56,377 bases of DNA from Nitrososphaeria archaeon (GTDB lineage: Archaea > Thermoproteota > Nitrososphaeria > JACIWG01): assembly GCA_029776065.1 (NCBI GenBank), contig JARVJP010000009.1, positions 114,911 through 171,287 on the forward strand. The letters run 5' to 3'. How positions within the stretch are numbered: the stretch's first letter is position 1; each line of letters begins with the position of its first letter. Of the stretch, positions 27,470-34,979 are shown piece after piece. The notes under the pieces are model-generated. The model did not search any database and had not been told where the DNA came from. It saw only the letters and a program-made list of their open reading frames with translations. The position numbers and the translations under genes are program-made.

Positions 27470-27543
27470 GCCGAGGTAGCTCAGCCTGGGAGAGCACCCG
27501 GCTGAAGACCGGGCTGTCGCCAGTTCAAACCTGGCCCTCGGCA
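27470..27543 (+). tRNA. tRNA-Phe (anticodon GAA)
   Basis: Acceptor GCCGAGG/CCTCGGC, D stem GCTC/GAGC, anticodon stem CCCGG/CCGGG with loop CTGAAGA, T arm GCCAG-TTCAAAC-CTGGC, discriminator A. G37 follows the anticodon, the base that TYW1 and partners turn into wyosine; a TYW1 gene lies at 47464-48435. No intron; a TTTTTT run at 27549-27554 is a likely terminator. Confidence 0.95.
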
Positions 27544-27642
27544 TTAGTTTTTTATGCCCAATCTCCCTTTCTGTACTTTTCTTAAAATTTCAAAGGAACC
27601 GTGACCACACATAATGTTGTCTAGCTTAAAGTTATCAAATGA

Positions 27643-27891
27643 TTGAGACAATATGGAAATTTACCTCTTTTATCTGTAAAGGTAATCGGGGGAATAGATC
27701 CAAGGGAATGTAGTAAATGCTTGCAAGTCTGTAACCCAGCAGTCTTTGTTCGACATATGACTTTTAATGTTAAGCAAGAAAAAATATATGATTCACGATT
27801 TTGGCAAATCACAGTAGTATGGCTCTCATTATGCACTCATTGTGGTAAATGCGTAAAAGTTTGACCACAAAATATTATAACTGTGTATTAA
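27643..27891 (+). pseudogene. ferredoxin-like 4Fe-4S gene interrupted by in-frame TGA
   Basis: From TTG at 27643 the frame gives 73 residues with two cluster motifs: C23-x2-C26-x3-C30-N-P and C64-x2-C67-x2-C70. Then comes TGA (27862-27864) exactly where the fourth Cys of CxxCxxCxxxCP belongs; the next codon is CCA (Pro) and the frame goes on for PQNIITVY to a TAA at 27891. No Shine-Dalgarno is visible and TGA and TAG lie just upstream in frame. Most likely a decayed gene with a Cys-to-stop change; selenocysteine recoding is the alternative. It sits alone between two tRNAs. Confidence 0.5.
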
Positions 27892-27966
27892 TTTAAATAA
27901 AAAAAGTGGTTAAGACATTATAAATATACATCATGTAATAGTGAACCCCATTTATAGAAAAGTTAA

Positions 27967-27972
27967 TTTAAA
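27967..27972 (+). promoter_or_regulatory. TATA box before the leader RNA and tRNA-Ala
   Basis: TTAATTTAAAGTA at 27963-27975 predicts a transcript start near 27994, about 83 bases before tRNA-Ala and just ahead of the structured segment. A second TATA-like run, TTATAAATATA, lies at 27918-27928. Confidence 0.4.
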
Positions 27973-27993
27973 GTATTTACTCATCATTATAGT

Positions 27994-28076
27994 GGCTTAG
28001 AGGTGTACGGTAGAATTGACGGGCAAACTGACCTATAAAGGATGAAGATAAAAATTGCCGTACGCCGAGAAAACAT
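27994..28076 (+). ncRNA. structured leader RNA directly upstream of tRNA-Ala
   Basis: GGTGTACGG (28002-28010) pairs with CCGTACGCC (28058-28066), nine pairs including one G-U. Near the apex CTGACC and GGATGAAG face each other around a 6-base loop, as in a kink-turn or kink-loop. ACA at 28073-28075 lies 15 bases from the inner end of the basal stem, a spacing like H/ACA guides. The tRNA begins one base after ACA plus T, so RNase P cutting would make its 3' end. A standard two-sided guide pocket is not obvious, so the class is open. Confidence 0.38.
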
Positions 28077-28151
28077 GGGCCGATGGTACAGTCTGGTAGT
28101 TACGCTCGCCTCGCACGCGAGAGATCGCGGGTTCAAATCCCGCTCGGTCCA
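28077..28151 (+). tRNA. tRNA-Ala (anticodon CGC)
   Basis: Acceptor GGGCCGA/TCGGTCC with G3-T70, the alanine identity pair; anticodon stem CTCGC/GCGAG with loop CTCGCAC, anticodon CGC reading GCG; T arm GCGGG-TTCAAAT-CCCGC; discriminator A. The D stem is only three clear pairs (GTA/TAC). No CCA or intron. Confidence 0.94.
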
Positions 28152-28230
28152 CTAATCATCCTCTAATAATGCACTCAAATGTTAGCTTAATATAGAAACT
28201 TAATTAACTCTAATTTATCCAATAAACATC

Positions 28231-28962
28231 ATGAGAAGACTAAGTCAGAAGGAAACCGAGAAAAAGGTTTTAGAAATCAAGAGAGAAATTGTTCGAGTTG
28301 GTAAGTTGATGCATGAGCACACCTTAGTTTCTGGAACTGGCGGTACAATGGCTTCAAGAGTACCTAATTCAAAGTTATTTGTTATAACTCCAAGCGGCTT
28401 TAATAAAGGCAGACTCTCTCCTGAACATTTGGTAGTCATGAATCTCAAGGGAGAAGTTGTTGAGGGGAATTATAAACCATCAATAGAAATTTTTGCATTT
28501 TTAGAGATATTTAACAATCTTTCTAGAGTGAAAGCAATCGTTCATACACATTCCTCGATGGCAATAGCTGCTGGCTTACTGAGGATAGAGGTACCTCCAG
28601 CAATTGTGAAGACAGTAATTGAAATTGGCTCGAAAATACCTTTAGCAAGATATGCTTGTCCAGGTACTAAACAGCTGGGTAAAAACTTAGTTGAAGCACT
28701 AAAGGATTCTAATGCTGTTTTGATGGAAAGGCATGGAGTTCTTGCAGTAGGCCAAGATCTTGAGACAGCTCTTAATAAGGCAATAATAGTTGAAGAGTTA
28801 TGCACTCAGTACTTAACAGCGCGATTATTTGGAGAAGTCACTAACCTATCAAAAGAAGAAATGTCTGAAGTGTATGACGTAATTAAAGCTTGGGGAGAAT
28901 TAAAAAAGTTTAGAAGTATACAAGACTGGGAGAAGACTTTATCTAGGTATGGAAGGAGTTAG
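28231..28962 (+). CDS. class II aldolase/adducin family protein (FucA-like)
   Basis: 243 residues. Zinc ligands H105, H107 (VHTHSSMA) and H168 (ERHGVLAVG) and the catalytic Glu E86 (KPSIEIF) are in place, with phosphate-binding SGTGGTMASRV and TPSGF. Members cleave fuculose-1-phosphate and related ketose phosphates or act in ribulose salvage; the substrate is not determined by sequence. Its end overlaps RpiA by 24 bases, which brings two sugar-phosphate enzymes together. Confidence 0.85.
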   Translation: MRRLSQKETEKKVLEIKREIVRVGKLMHEHTLVSGTGGTMASRVPNSKLFVITPSGFNKGRLSPEHLVVMNLKGEVVEGNYKPSIEIFAFLEIFNNLSRVKAIVHTHSSMAIAAGLLRIEVPPAIVKTVIEIGSKIPLARYACPGTKQLGKNLVEALKDSNAVLMERHGVLAVGQDLETALNKAIIVEELCTQYLTARLFGEVTNLSKEEMSEVYDVIKAWGELKKFRSIQDWEKTLSRYGRS

Positions 28963-29613
28963 TTTTTCAAATGAGTTATCTTTAATTAAGTAAACCGAGG
29001 TAGGCCTTTTCGTAAAAAGACCGACTTCAATCACTCCGGGCTGAAGTTTAATCTTTTGTTCAAGTTCAGGAGGATCGTCTATTTTATCAAACTTTACGTC
29101 TAATATCATATTACCATTTTCGGTATAGACAGGGAATTCTCTTAAATCTCTCCTAATCGATGGAGAACCTCCAATCGTTCTTAGGAAATGGCATAGAAAA
29201 GGTTTTGAAATTTGCGAGATTTCTATAGGAACTGGGCAGTTTGTTCCTAAGCTTCTCGTAAGTTTGTTTTCTTGTAAAATTATTAAAATTTTAGCTGCAT
29301 TATACATCAATATTTTTTCTTTTAGGAGCGCACCTCCACCGCCTTTTATCATGTAGAGGGAATTTGATTCTAATTGGTCAACACTATCAATGTATAATTC
29401 GATTTGATTCAAATCAGGAAAACTATTTATTTCAAACCCTTTTTCTTGTAATTTAAGGAGAATTTGCGAAGAAGAAGGAATAAACTTTAAATGTAAATTT
29501 ACATTTAAAGTGGAGAGGGCTTCTATTAAACTTGAGATGGTGCGTCCACTTCCTATACCTACGTTGGTTGAAGCATTGATTTCTTCAAGTAATTCATTTG
29601 CCAAATTTAACAT
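28939..29613 (-). CDS. rpiA: ribose-5-phosphate isomerase A
   Basis: 224 residues. VGIGSGRTI (phosphate loop), IDSVDQ with the two active-site Asp, KGGGGALLKEKI with catalytic Lys and Glu, and GNMILDVKF match RpiA. Interconverts ribose-5-phosphate and ribulose-5-phosphate, supplying nucleotides in archaea lacking the oxidative pentose pathway. The IDGADE element is changed to IDSVDQ, a mild divergence. Confidence 0.88.
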   Translation of the reverse strand: MLNLANELLEEINASTNVGIGSGRTISSLIEALSTLNVNLHLKFIPSSSQILLKLQEKGFEINSFPDLNQIELYIDSVDQLESNSLYMIKGGGGALLKEKILMYNAAKILIILQENKLTRSLGTNCPVPIEISQISKPFLCHFLRTIGGSPSIRRDLREFPVYTENGNMILDVKFDKIDDPPELEQKIKLQPGVIEVGLFTKRPTSVYLIKDNSFEKLTPSIPR

Positions 29614-29631
29614 TATATTAACACCAACTAT

Positions 29632-30273
29632 TTACCTTTCTTCCAGTTCTATTTGTTCAAGTTTTTCAAGAGCTTTTAAAATTTCTTCTCTATACTGTCT
29701 AAGTTCCCGATCAACAGAAGATTCAAGAATACGTTGCGACTTCTTCTCTCCTTTGGGAGCTGATGTAATTGGTTGTTGTGTAGGAACTTTTTCTTGAACT
29801 GGTGATGGTGCTCTTAACTTTTGGGCATCCAATCGAATTAAAGCTTTTTCAAGTTTTTTGTCTACTTCATCTATTTTTCTAGTTAGCAAAGTAACTAATT
29901 CATTTCTTAGATGTTCTAGTTCACTAACTTCAATTATGATTTCTATGTCATCAAGTTTCTTATCTACTTCTTGTAAACGATCTTTATATTTTTTAACCAA
30001 AGAATCTCTTTCTTCTTTAGTTACCTGGCCTTGCACTTCAAGTTCAAAGACCCTAGTTATTGCGTTACTTAACAAGTCCTTTTCAAGCAACAAGGTTTTT
30101 AATTCTTGTTTTGCTGTTTTTGATTCCTCTGCAGAAATAGTTTGCGGCTTAATTTGAGGTTGCTTAATCTGTATAGGCCTTTTAGACGTTTTATATTTGA
30201 ATATATAATAACCTATAATAGTGCCTGAAGACACACCAAAGGCTATTCCGATGAATATATCACTAACGGACAT
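29632..30273 (-). CDS. single-pass membrane coiled-coil protein, unknown function
   Basis: 213 residues, not recognised. Residues 5-26 form one hydrophobic segment (DIFIGIAFGVSSGTIIGYYIF) followed by KYKTSKR, so the rest should be cytoplasmic. Residues 52-150 are a long heptad-rich coiled coil (KELKTLLLEKDLL... LRNELVTLLTRKIDEVDKKLEKAL); then a Pro/Gln-rich linker and a second short coil to the end. It lies 18 bases upstream of RpiA on the same strand and after eL37/LSm. The plan resembles membrane-tethered scaffold proteins; no catalytic motif is seen. Confidence 0.75.
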   Translation of the reverse strand: MSVSDIFIGIAFGVSSGTIIGYYIFKYKTSKRPIQIKQPQIKPQTISAEESKTAKQELKTLLLEKDLLSNAITRVFELEVQGQVTKEERDSLVKKYKDRLQEVDKKLDDIEIIIEVSELEHLRNELVTLLTRKIDEVDKKLEKALIRLDAQKLRAPSPVQEKVPTQQPITSAPKGEKKSQRILESSVDRELRQYREEILKALEKLEQIELEER

Positions 30274-30325
30274 CTTTCAATAATCCTTTCTCTACTGATA
30301 ATTAAATGTATTGGTGATAAGATTG

Positions 30326-30469
30326 TTATCTGAGTTTCTTTGACTTACCAAAACCACAGCTTGCACATCTTCCCTTCCGGACATGAAAGGATGGTTTTCC
30401 ACATCGCCTACATATGGTATGGGTTCTTTTTGCTCTTCCTTTAAGGCCAAAAGATGTTGTTCCTTTCAT
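30326..30469 (-). CDS. rpl37e: ribosomal protein eL37
   Basis: 47 residues: [20 protein letters not shown] then C20, C23, C35 and C38 of a zinc ribbon (CRRC...CASC) and GFGKSKKLR. Shorter at the C terminus than many eL37 proteins. GGTGG Shine-Dalgarno 6 bases before the ATG; it starts 9 bases after the LSm stop, the classical archaeal LSm-L37e pair. Confidence 0.94.
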   Translation of the reverse strand: MKGTTSFGLKGRAKRTHTICRRCGKPSFHVRKGRCASCGFGKSKKLR

Positions 30470-30478
30470 AAAGGCCAC

Positions 30479-30706
30479 CTATGGAGAGGGGGAAATCAAT
30501 ATAACATTATCTCCTCTTACAACTATAGTGCCTAAAGGATTGGTTTTACCATCATCCATTATTTCTTCAGATTGCTCAAGAAGGAAGTTCATGTGTTGAT
30601 CATAACCCTTTAGTACACCTCTAATAGCACGCCCTCCTTTCAATTTTATTAATACAATTTTACCTAAACTTTTTTCCAACATTTTTACTGCAAGGTCAAG
30701 AGACAA
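30479..30706 (-). CDS. lsm: Sm-like archaeal protein (LSm/SmAP)
   Basis: 75 residues with Sm1 ([27 protein letters not shown]) and Sm2 ([13 protein letters not shown]) motifs. Forms heptameric rings binding U-rich RNA. TTG start without Shine-Dalgarno; TAAATAAATAGG upstream on the reverse strand suggests a near-leaderless transcript. Confidence 0.95.
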   Translation of the reverse strand: MSLDLAVKMLEKSLGKIVLIKLKGGRAIRGVLKGYDQHMNFLLEQSEEIMDDGKTNPLGTIVVRGDNVILISPSP

Positions 30707-30715
30707 GGGGATTCG

Positions 30716-30821
30716 CCTAGTGATATCAACTTCAAAACTCCCTATTTATTTACCTTACCTTTTTGAAGCCCTAGTGATCTCTAAGGGGAATACTTGGTAG
30801 TGATGTCTTTCTATCATCACT
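30716..30821. repeat. repeated AGTGAT elements in a divergent promoter region
   Basis: CCTAGTGAT occurs at 30716-30724 and 30770-30778, TAGTGAT again at 30798-30804, and an inverted ATCACT at 30816-30821, between the divergent LSm and PUA genes. AGTGATG (30799-30805) and CATCACT (30815-30821) form a 7-bp inverted repeat. May be regulator binding sites. Confidence 0.35.
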
Positions 30822-30882
30822 TCCAAATGGTTACCAAAGCGCTTTTTGATAAAGTTTAAGAACAAAGTAATCAAGAAAAGGC

Positions 30883-31374
30883 ATGATGCGTGAATTTCAC
30901 ATATCAAAAAAAGATGCAAAGAAATTGATATTAGAAATTAAAAAGCAACTAAAAATTCAATTTAACGAAGTAAAAGAAAAGGGTAACAAAGTAGTTGAAT
31001 TAGAAAAAAATGTTCAAATATTTTTGCTCGATAAAGTTATAATAATTAAGAAAGATGAGACAGTATTTCCAGCACTTATATGTGATGAGAAATTTTTAAA
31101 TCAATTTCCGTACGTGAAAGTTGACAAAGAAGCAATATCTCACATATGTAAGGGAGCCAAAGTCATGAGACCTGGAATAGTTTGTTTTGAAGGAGAATTT
31201 GAAAAAGGCGACATAGTGTGTATAAAGGAGGCGGATCATAGTAAATTTATTATGATCGGGAAAGCGTTGATGGGGAAGATAGATGCAGAGAAAAGTTCTA
31301 AAGGGGTTATATTTAACAATCTTCATTATGTAGGAGATAGATATTGGAAAATTCTAAAAGATCTAAAAACATGA
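30883..31374 (+). CDS. PUA-domain RNA-binding protein (MCT-1-like)
   Basis: 163 residues. N-terminal alpha-beta domain of the DUF1947 kind (about 1-75) and a C-terminal PUA domain (about 80-160: ISHICKGAKVMRPGIVCFEGEFEKGDIVCI). Homologues resemble MCT-1/DENR-associated proteins acting in translation reinitiation. ATG ATG start; TTTAAG box 25 bases upstream. It ends just before a convergent kinase gene. Confidence 0.85.
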   Translation: MMREFHISKKDAKKLILEIKKQLKIQFNEVKEKGNKVVELEKNVQIFLLDKVIIIKKDETVFPALICDEKFLNQFPYVKVDKEAISHICKGAKVMRPGIVCFEGEFEKGDIVCIKEADHSKFIMIGKALMGKIDAEKSSKGVIFNNLHYVGDRYWKILKDLKT

Positions 31375-31381
31375 TAATATG

Positions 31382-31903
31382 TTATATAAATTTTAGTTTA
31401 TTTAATATAATATCCACGCATTCTTTTGGAGAGTGTAAGTCAGTATCTATTATAATTCCATTTAATGGAGGTTGAAATCTTGACCAAAAACGTGCGATGA
31501 CATTTTCTGGGACATATTCTTCTAGCGGGCGACCTTTATTTCTTTCGATTAATGTTAATAAATCAGCTTTTAAGGCAATTACTAAGTAGTTTATCTTATA
31601 GTATTCAGCGACAATTATAGCTCTCTTTCTATGATCTTCTTTAAGAAATGTACCGTCTAATATCACATTATAACCTTGAGGCAAAAGCCTTTTTGCTACA
31701 TAATAAAGAACTGAATAGACGAACCGATTTTCACCTCGTTCATGCGTCGGGTTTACTATCATTCTGCGTATTATATCTGTCTGAACATGTATTGTAGGCC
31801 CAGATTTATTTAACTCATTAGCAATCATATTAGCAACAGTAGTTTTCCCTGCACCAGATGGACCACAAAATATTATCAAATAGTTCTTGAACCGAGGATG
31901 CAT
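31382..31903 (-). CDS. P-loop kinase-like protein (AAA_33/adenylylsulfate-kinase-like)
   Basis: 173 residues. Walker A CGPSGAGKTTVA at the N terminus, VQTDIIRRM (Asp at the phosphoryl acceptor site), LDGTFLKEDHRKRA with a Walker B-like Asp, and a lid ERNKGRPLEEY. Family members phosphorylate small molecules or RNA ends; no specific substrate is evident. It lacks the helical C-terminal domain of seryl-tRNA(Sec) kinase. ATG at 31903 is used. Divergent from SepF. Confidence 0.75.
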   Translation of the reverse strand: MHPRFKNYLIIFCGPSGAGKTTVANMIANELNKSGPTIHVQTDIIRRMIVNPTHERGENRFVYSVLYYVAKRLLPQGYNVILDGTFLKEDHRKRAIIVAEYYKINYLVIALKADLLTLIERNKGRPLEEYVPENVIARFWSRFQPPLNGIIIDTDLHSPKECVDIILNKLKFI

Positions 31904-32035
31904 CAACTAAGATTTTAATACCAATAATAAGAGTTTTTAGAATAGTTGTACATAAAATTTTTTTGTCAAAAAGATTAACATTAGCTAACGTTTAATAAGA
32001 AGGACTTAAATGTTCTATCAGAAGGCGTTTAGACC

Positions 32036-32323
32036 TTGGCAAGCGAACTGATTAATAAAGACAGAGGTCAAAATGTGAAGATGATGTTAAAAGCCTACCC
32101 ACTCAGAGCTTCAAATGAGGTAGTTAAAGTAAAAGAAGATATTGAGAACAATACAATAGTCATTTTAAGAATAACGCCTTTAGCTCAAAGAAATATTGAT
32201 GAATTAAGAGAAGCAGTAAGTAAACTTTATGAAATTGCCACCACAATTGGTGGAGATATTGCTAGGCTCGGTGAAGATAGGATAATAATCACCCCCCCTT
32301 CTGTTTCGATCTGGCGAGGTTAA
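32036..32323 (+). CDS. sepF: SepF-like protein (DUF552)
   Basis: 95 residues; MLKAYPLRASNEVVKVKEDI, TIVILRITPLAQRN and GGDIARLGEDRIIITPPSV are the SepF core. In archaea SepF anchors FtsZ to the membrane. The 15 residues before the core are charged (SELINKDRGQNVK) and do not look like the usual amphipathic membrane helix. TTG start with a GAAGG element upstream. Stop codon shares TTAA with the convergent aCPSF1 gene. Confidence 0.82.
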   Translation: MASELINKDRGQNVKMMLKAYPLRASNEVVKVKEDIENNTIVILRITPLAQRNIDELREAVSKLYEIATTIGGDIARLGEDRIIITPPSVSIWRG

Positions 32324-34236
32324 ACTAAACGAATAGTATCTAAACATAAGGGAGCAGTAGCAGGTAAGCGGAAAAGCCTGTTCACACTACTACTAACATT
32401 CAGAGTCTTTACTTTTTCTCCATGATTTATTACTACGTTCTTAAGCTTTGGTCTCAGCTTTGATATAAATCGCATAATCTGATTATAGTCGCTGTGCCCA
32501 CTAAAACCTACTACCTTATCTACTTCACATTTTATATCAATTATCTTGATCTTCCCATCTTCGCCAATAATGCTTATCTGTTTTGCATCATCAAGGACAC
32601 GACGGCCTAGGGTTCCTCCAATTTGATAAGATACAAACAAAACTTTGTTAAGCTCATTGTTGGCAAGTTCTTCAAAATATTTTACTGATGGACCGCCTTC
32701 AAGCATACCAGAAGTAGCCATTATTATGGCAGGACCTTGTTGTAACGCTTCCTCTCTCTCATCTGGTTTGTTTATCACAGTAAAGTATTCAGATTCGAAT
32801 GGGTTTACACCTTTATCGACTATTGACGACCTTATTTCTGAAGAGAGATAATCTGGAAAGGCTACATGGATGGCAGTAGCGTCAGTTATCATTCCTTCTA
32901 TAAAGACAGGTGATTCGATCAGTTCCTTTGATTTCAGATATGAGTCGAGAACCAGCATAATTTCTTGCGCTCGGCCTACTGCTGGAACAGGGATTAACAC
33001 CTTTCCTCCCTTTGCTAAAGTATTATTGATAGAGTTAACGAAGTACCTTTCTACTTCTTGCCTCGAAGGTGTTATATCTTCTTTTCCTCCGTAGGTACTC
33101 TCAACTATTAATGTCTCGACACGAGGAAAGCCGTATTGCGCTGCATCTAATAATTGAGTCTTTTCGAACTTAAAATCTCCCATATAAACAAGATTATAGA
33201 CACCCTCTCCGAAGTGAAGATGAACTGAAGATGAACCAAGAATATGACCTGCGTTATTTAGTATTAGCTTTGTATCAGGAGAAATGTCAGTTACTGAGCC
33301 GTATGGTAGGGGTATGCAATGTTGTATTGTTTCTCTTAAATCTTTCATATCAAATAAAGATAGTGCGCTTTCGGAGGAAGAAACTTTAATAAAATCAGCT
33401 AAAAGTAAAGCCATTAGGTTTAGTGTAGGCTCAGAACAATAAACCGGACCATCGTACCCATACTTAAAGAGAACAGGAAGAAAACCACAGTGATCAAGGT
33501 GCGCGTGACTTATTATTACTGCGTCCAATTCTTCCAAGTTCGATAAGGACATGTCAAGCCTTGGGAACGCGTCTACAGGGTCTTTTGAGCCAGGATTTAT
33601 TCCACAATCGATCAAAATATTACTTTCATTCGTTTTAACATGTACACAAGAACGGCCAACTTCTTGAAAACCCCCTAAGAAGGACGCAATTACTTCTATT
33701 TTGCTGGTAAGCTTGGGTCTGAAGATGTATTCGCCAACATTTTTCAATATTTGTTCTCTTTGATTTGATTCTGTCTGAATGACGTGATAGACCTGTTCCA
33801 ATCCTTCTGACTTCATGGAAAAAGTCTTTCTAAACTTTGGTCTCCACCCTGTATCTGAGAATATTTGCTGATTAAGTTCGGCAATTGATGAATATATCAT
33901 ATGAAGGTTTTTAATTTCTACAAAAACTTCACCAAGAACTTTATCGAAAACAAAACGCTCTATAACCACATCTCGGGGAAGTTTCTGTGTTATGATAGAC
34001 TCTGTTTCTTCTTCGTTCTTCCTAATTGACTTGTCAGCTCTTATCACAACTCTTTTTTTAAGATTAGAAACTATATCAGATATTACGAAACTATTTTCTG
34101 TGAAGAACTTTGGATTTTTGGTATAAACTGCAAATCTTGGCCCTTCGTATTCAATTTTGGTAACGCCAGCTTCTTGTGGAATACTTTGTAAAAAGATGGC
34201 TCCAGATGCTTTTTCGTGGTTATCTTTCTGCTGCAA
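32320..34236 (-). CDS. beta-CASP ribonuclease aCPSF1 (FttA)
   Basis: 638 residues: N-terminal KH domains (about 1-180), metallo-beta-lactamase domain with HAHLDHCG, then the beta-CASP insert and C-terminal FSGHSDYNQ and NHGEK motifs. This enzyme is the archaeal transcription terminator and 3'-end endonuclease, cutting at U-rich sites. All metal ligands appear present. TTG start; it follows the PsmB gene by 8 bases, so protein and RNA turnover genes share an operon. Confidence 0.96.
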   Translation of the reverse strand: MQQKDNHEKASGAIFLQSIPQEAGVTKIEYEGPRFAVYTKNPKFFTENSFVISDIVSNLKKRVVIRADKSIRKNEEETESIITQKLPRDVVIERFVFDKVLGEVFVEIKNLHMIYSSIAELNQQIFSDTGWRPKFRKTFSMKSEGLEQVYHVIQTESNQREQILKNVGEYIFRPKLTSKIEVIASFLGGFQEVGRSCVHVKTNESNILIDCGINPGSKDPVDAFPRLDMSLSNLEELDAVIISHAHLDHCGFLPVLFKYGYDGPVYCSEPTLNLMALLLADFIKVSSSESALSLFDMKDLRETIQHCIPLPYGSVTDISPDTKLILNNAGHILGSSSVHLHFGEGVYNLVYMGDFKFEKTQLLDAAQYGFPRVETLIVESTYGGKEDITPSRQEVERYFVNSINNTLAKGGKVLIPVPAVGRAQEIMLVLDSYLKSKELIESPVFIEGMITDATAIHVAFPDYLSSEIRSSIVDKGVNPFESEYFTVINKPDEREEALQQGPAIIMATSGMLEGGPSVKYFEELANNELNKVLFVSYQIGGTLGRRVLDDAKQISIIGEDGKIKIIDIKCEVDKVVGFSGHSDYNQIMRFISKLRPKLKNVVINHGEKVKTLNVSSSVNRLFRLPATAPLCLDTIRLV

Positions 34237-34244
34237 TTTGTTAT

Positions 34245-34892
34245 CTACCGTATCTCCTTTAACAATTCACCCTTTACTTTTTCATCAAGTTCTTTATATC
34301 CGGTCTGGTCGATTATGCTAACATCAAAACTTTCTCCAGTCGCTGTATCTCTTTTCATTGCTGCAAGAACGGCTTTCGCAGCGATCTTTACTCCTTGTTC
34401 AACATTAATATTGGGAGAATATTCAGTTTCCAAAATGGAGTAAGCTATAGGGGAACCACTACCTGTAGAAACCATTTTTTCCTCCGTTAGAGAACCAAAA
34501 AAGTCTATTTGATATAAAGATGGCAAATCACCATCCATCCCACCTATTATGACTTGAGTTATATATGGAAATAGGCGATTAGATAAAAAGATGTTAGAGG
34601 CTAGTGTAGCTGCAGCTTTTATCGGGATCTTTGTTTGGTGTTCAAGCTCATATTTCTTAACATAAAAACGGAGAACGTCGATCACATTTTGTGCATCAGC
34701 AACCGTTCCCGCTATTGTCATAGCCAAGTTATTTGAGATACAATAGAGTTTCCTTCCTTTTTTATGAGCCACGTAACCATTAGAGGTCACCCTTGTGTCT
34801 GTGGCAAAAACTATTCCGTCTACGCAGACTAAACCGACCGTTGTCGTCCCATGATATATTTTGGGGATTTTTTGATTAAAATCTGTTATCAA
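34245..34892 (-). CDS. psmB: proteasome subunit beta, catalytic
   Basis: 215 residues with a 15-residue propeptide ending YHG before the catalytic T16 (mature Thr1, TTTVGL). Mature D17 (ATDTR) and K33 (KKGRK) are in place, so it should be active after autocleavage. TTG start. Partner of PsmA (6523-7254) and of the divergent beta subunit at 48454. Confidence 0.95.
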   Translation of the reverse strand: MITDFNQKIPKIYHGTTTVGLVCVDGIVFATDTRVTSNGYVAHKKGRKLYCISNNLAMTIAGTVADAQNVIDVLRFYVKKYELEHQTKIPIKAAATLASNIFLSNRLFPYITQVIIGGMDGDLPSLYQIDFFGSLTEEKMVSTGSGSPIAYSILETEYSPNINVEQGVKIAAKAVLAAMKRDTATGESFDVSIIDQTGYKELDEKVKGELLKEIR

Positions 34893-34947
34893 ATTAAATC
34901 ATCGCACTCTTAAGAAGTCTTACTTCATCGCAAGTATTCAATTAGGG

Positions 34948-34957
34948 TTTAAATAAA
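34948..34957 (+). promoter_or_regulatory. TATA box of the G1P dehydrogenase gene
   Basis: TTTAAATAAA lies 23-32 bases before the ATG at 34980, the geometry of a leaderless archaeal transcript. Confidence 0.6.
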
Positions 34958-34979
34958 TGTTTCCAAAACCTATTGTTTA

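Noticed and set aside
28013-28023. GAATTGACGGG in the leader RNA resembles the universal 16S 910 region.
   Set aside because: It is in sense, not complementary, and the 16S in this window reads AATTGGCGG there; likely chance.
31382-31903. Kinase as seryl-tRNA(Sec) kinase, which would support selenocysteine use of the TGA at 27862.
   Set aside because: It lacks the C-terminal tRNA-binding helical domain and is much too short; a generic P-loop kinase is the safer call.
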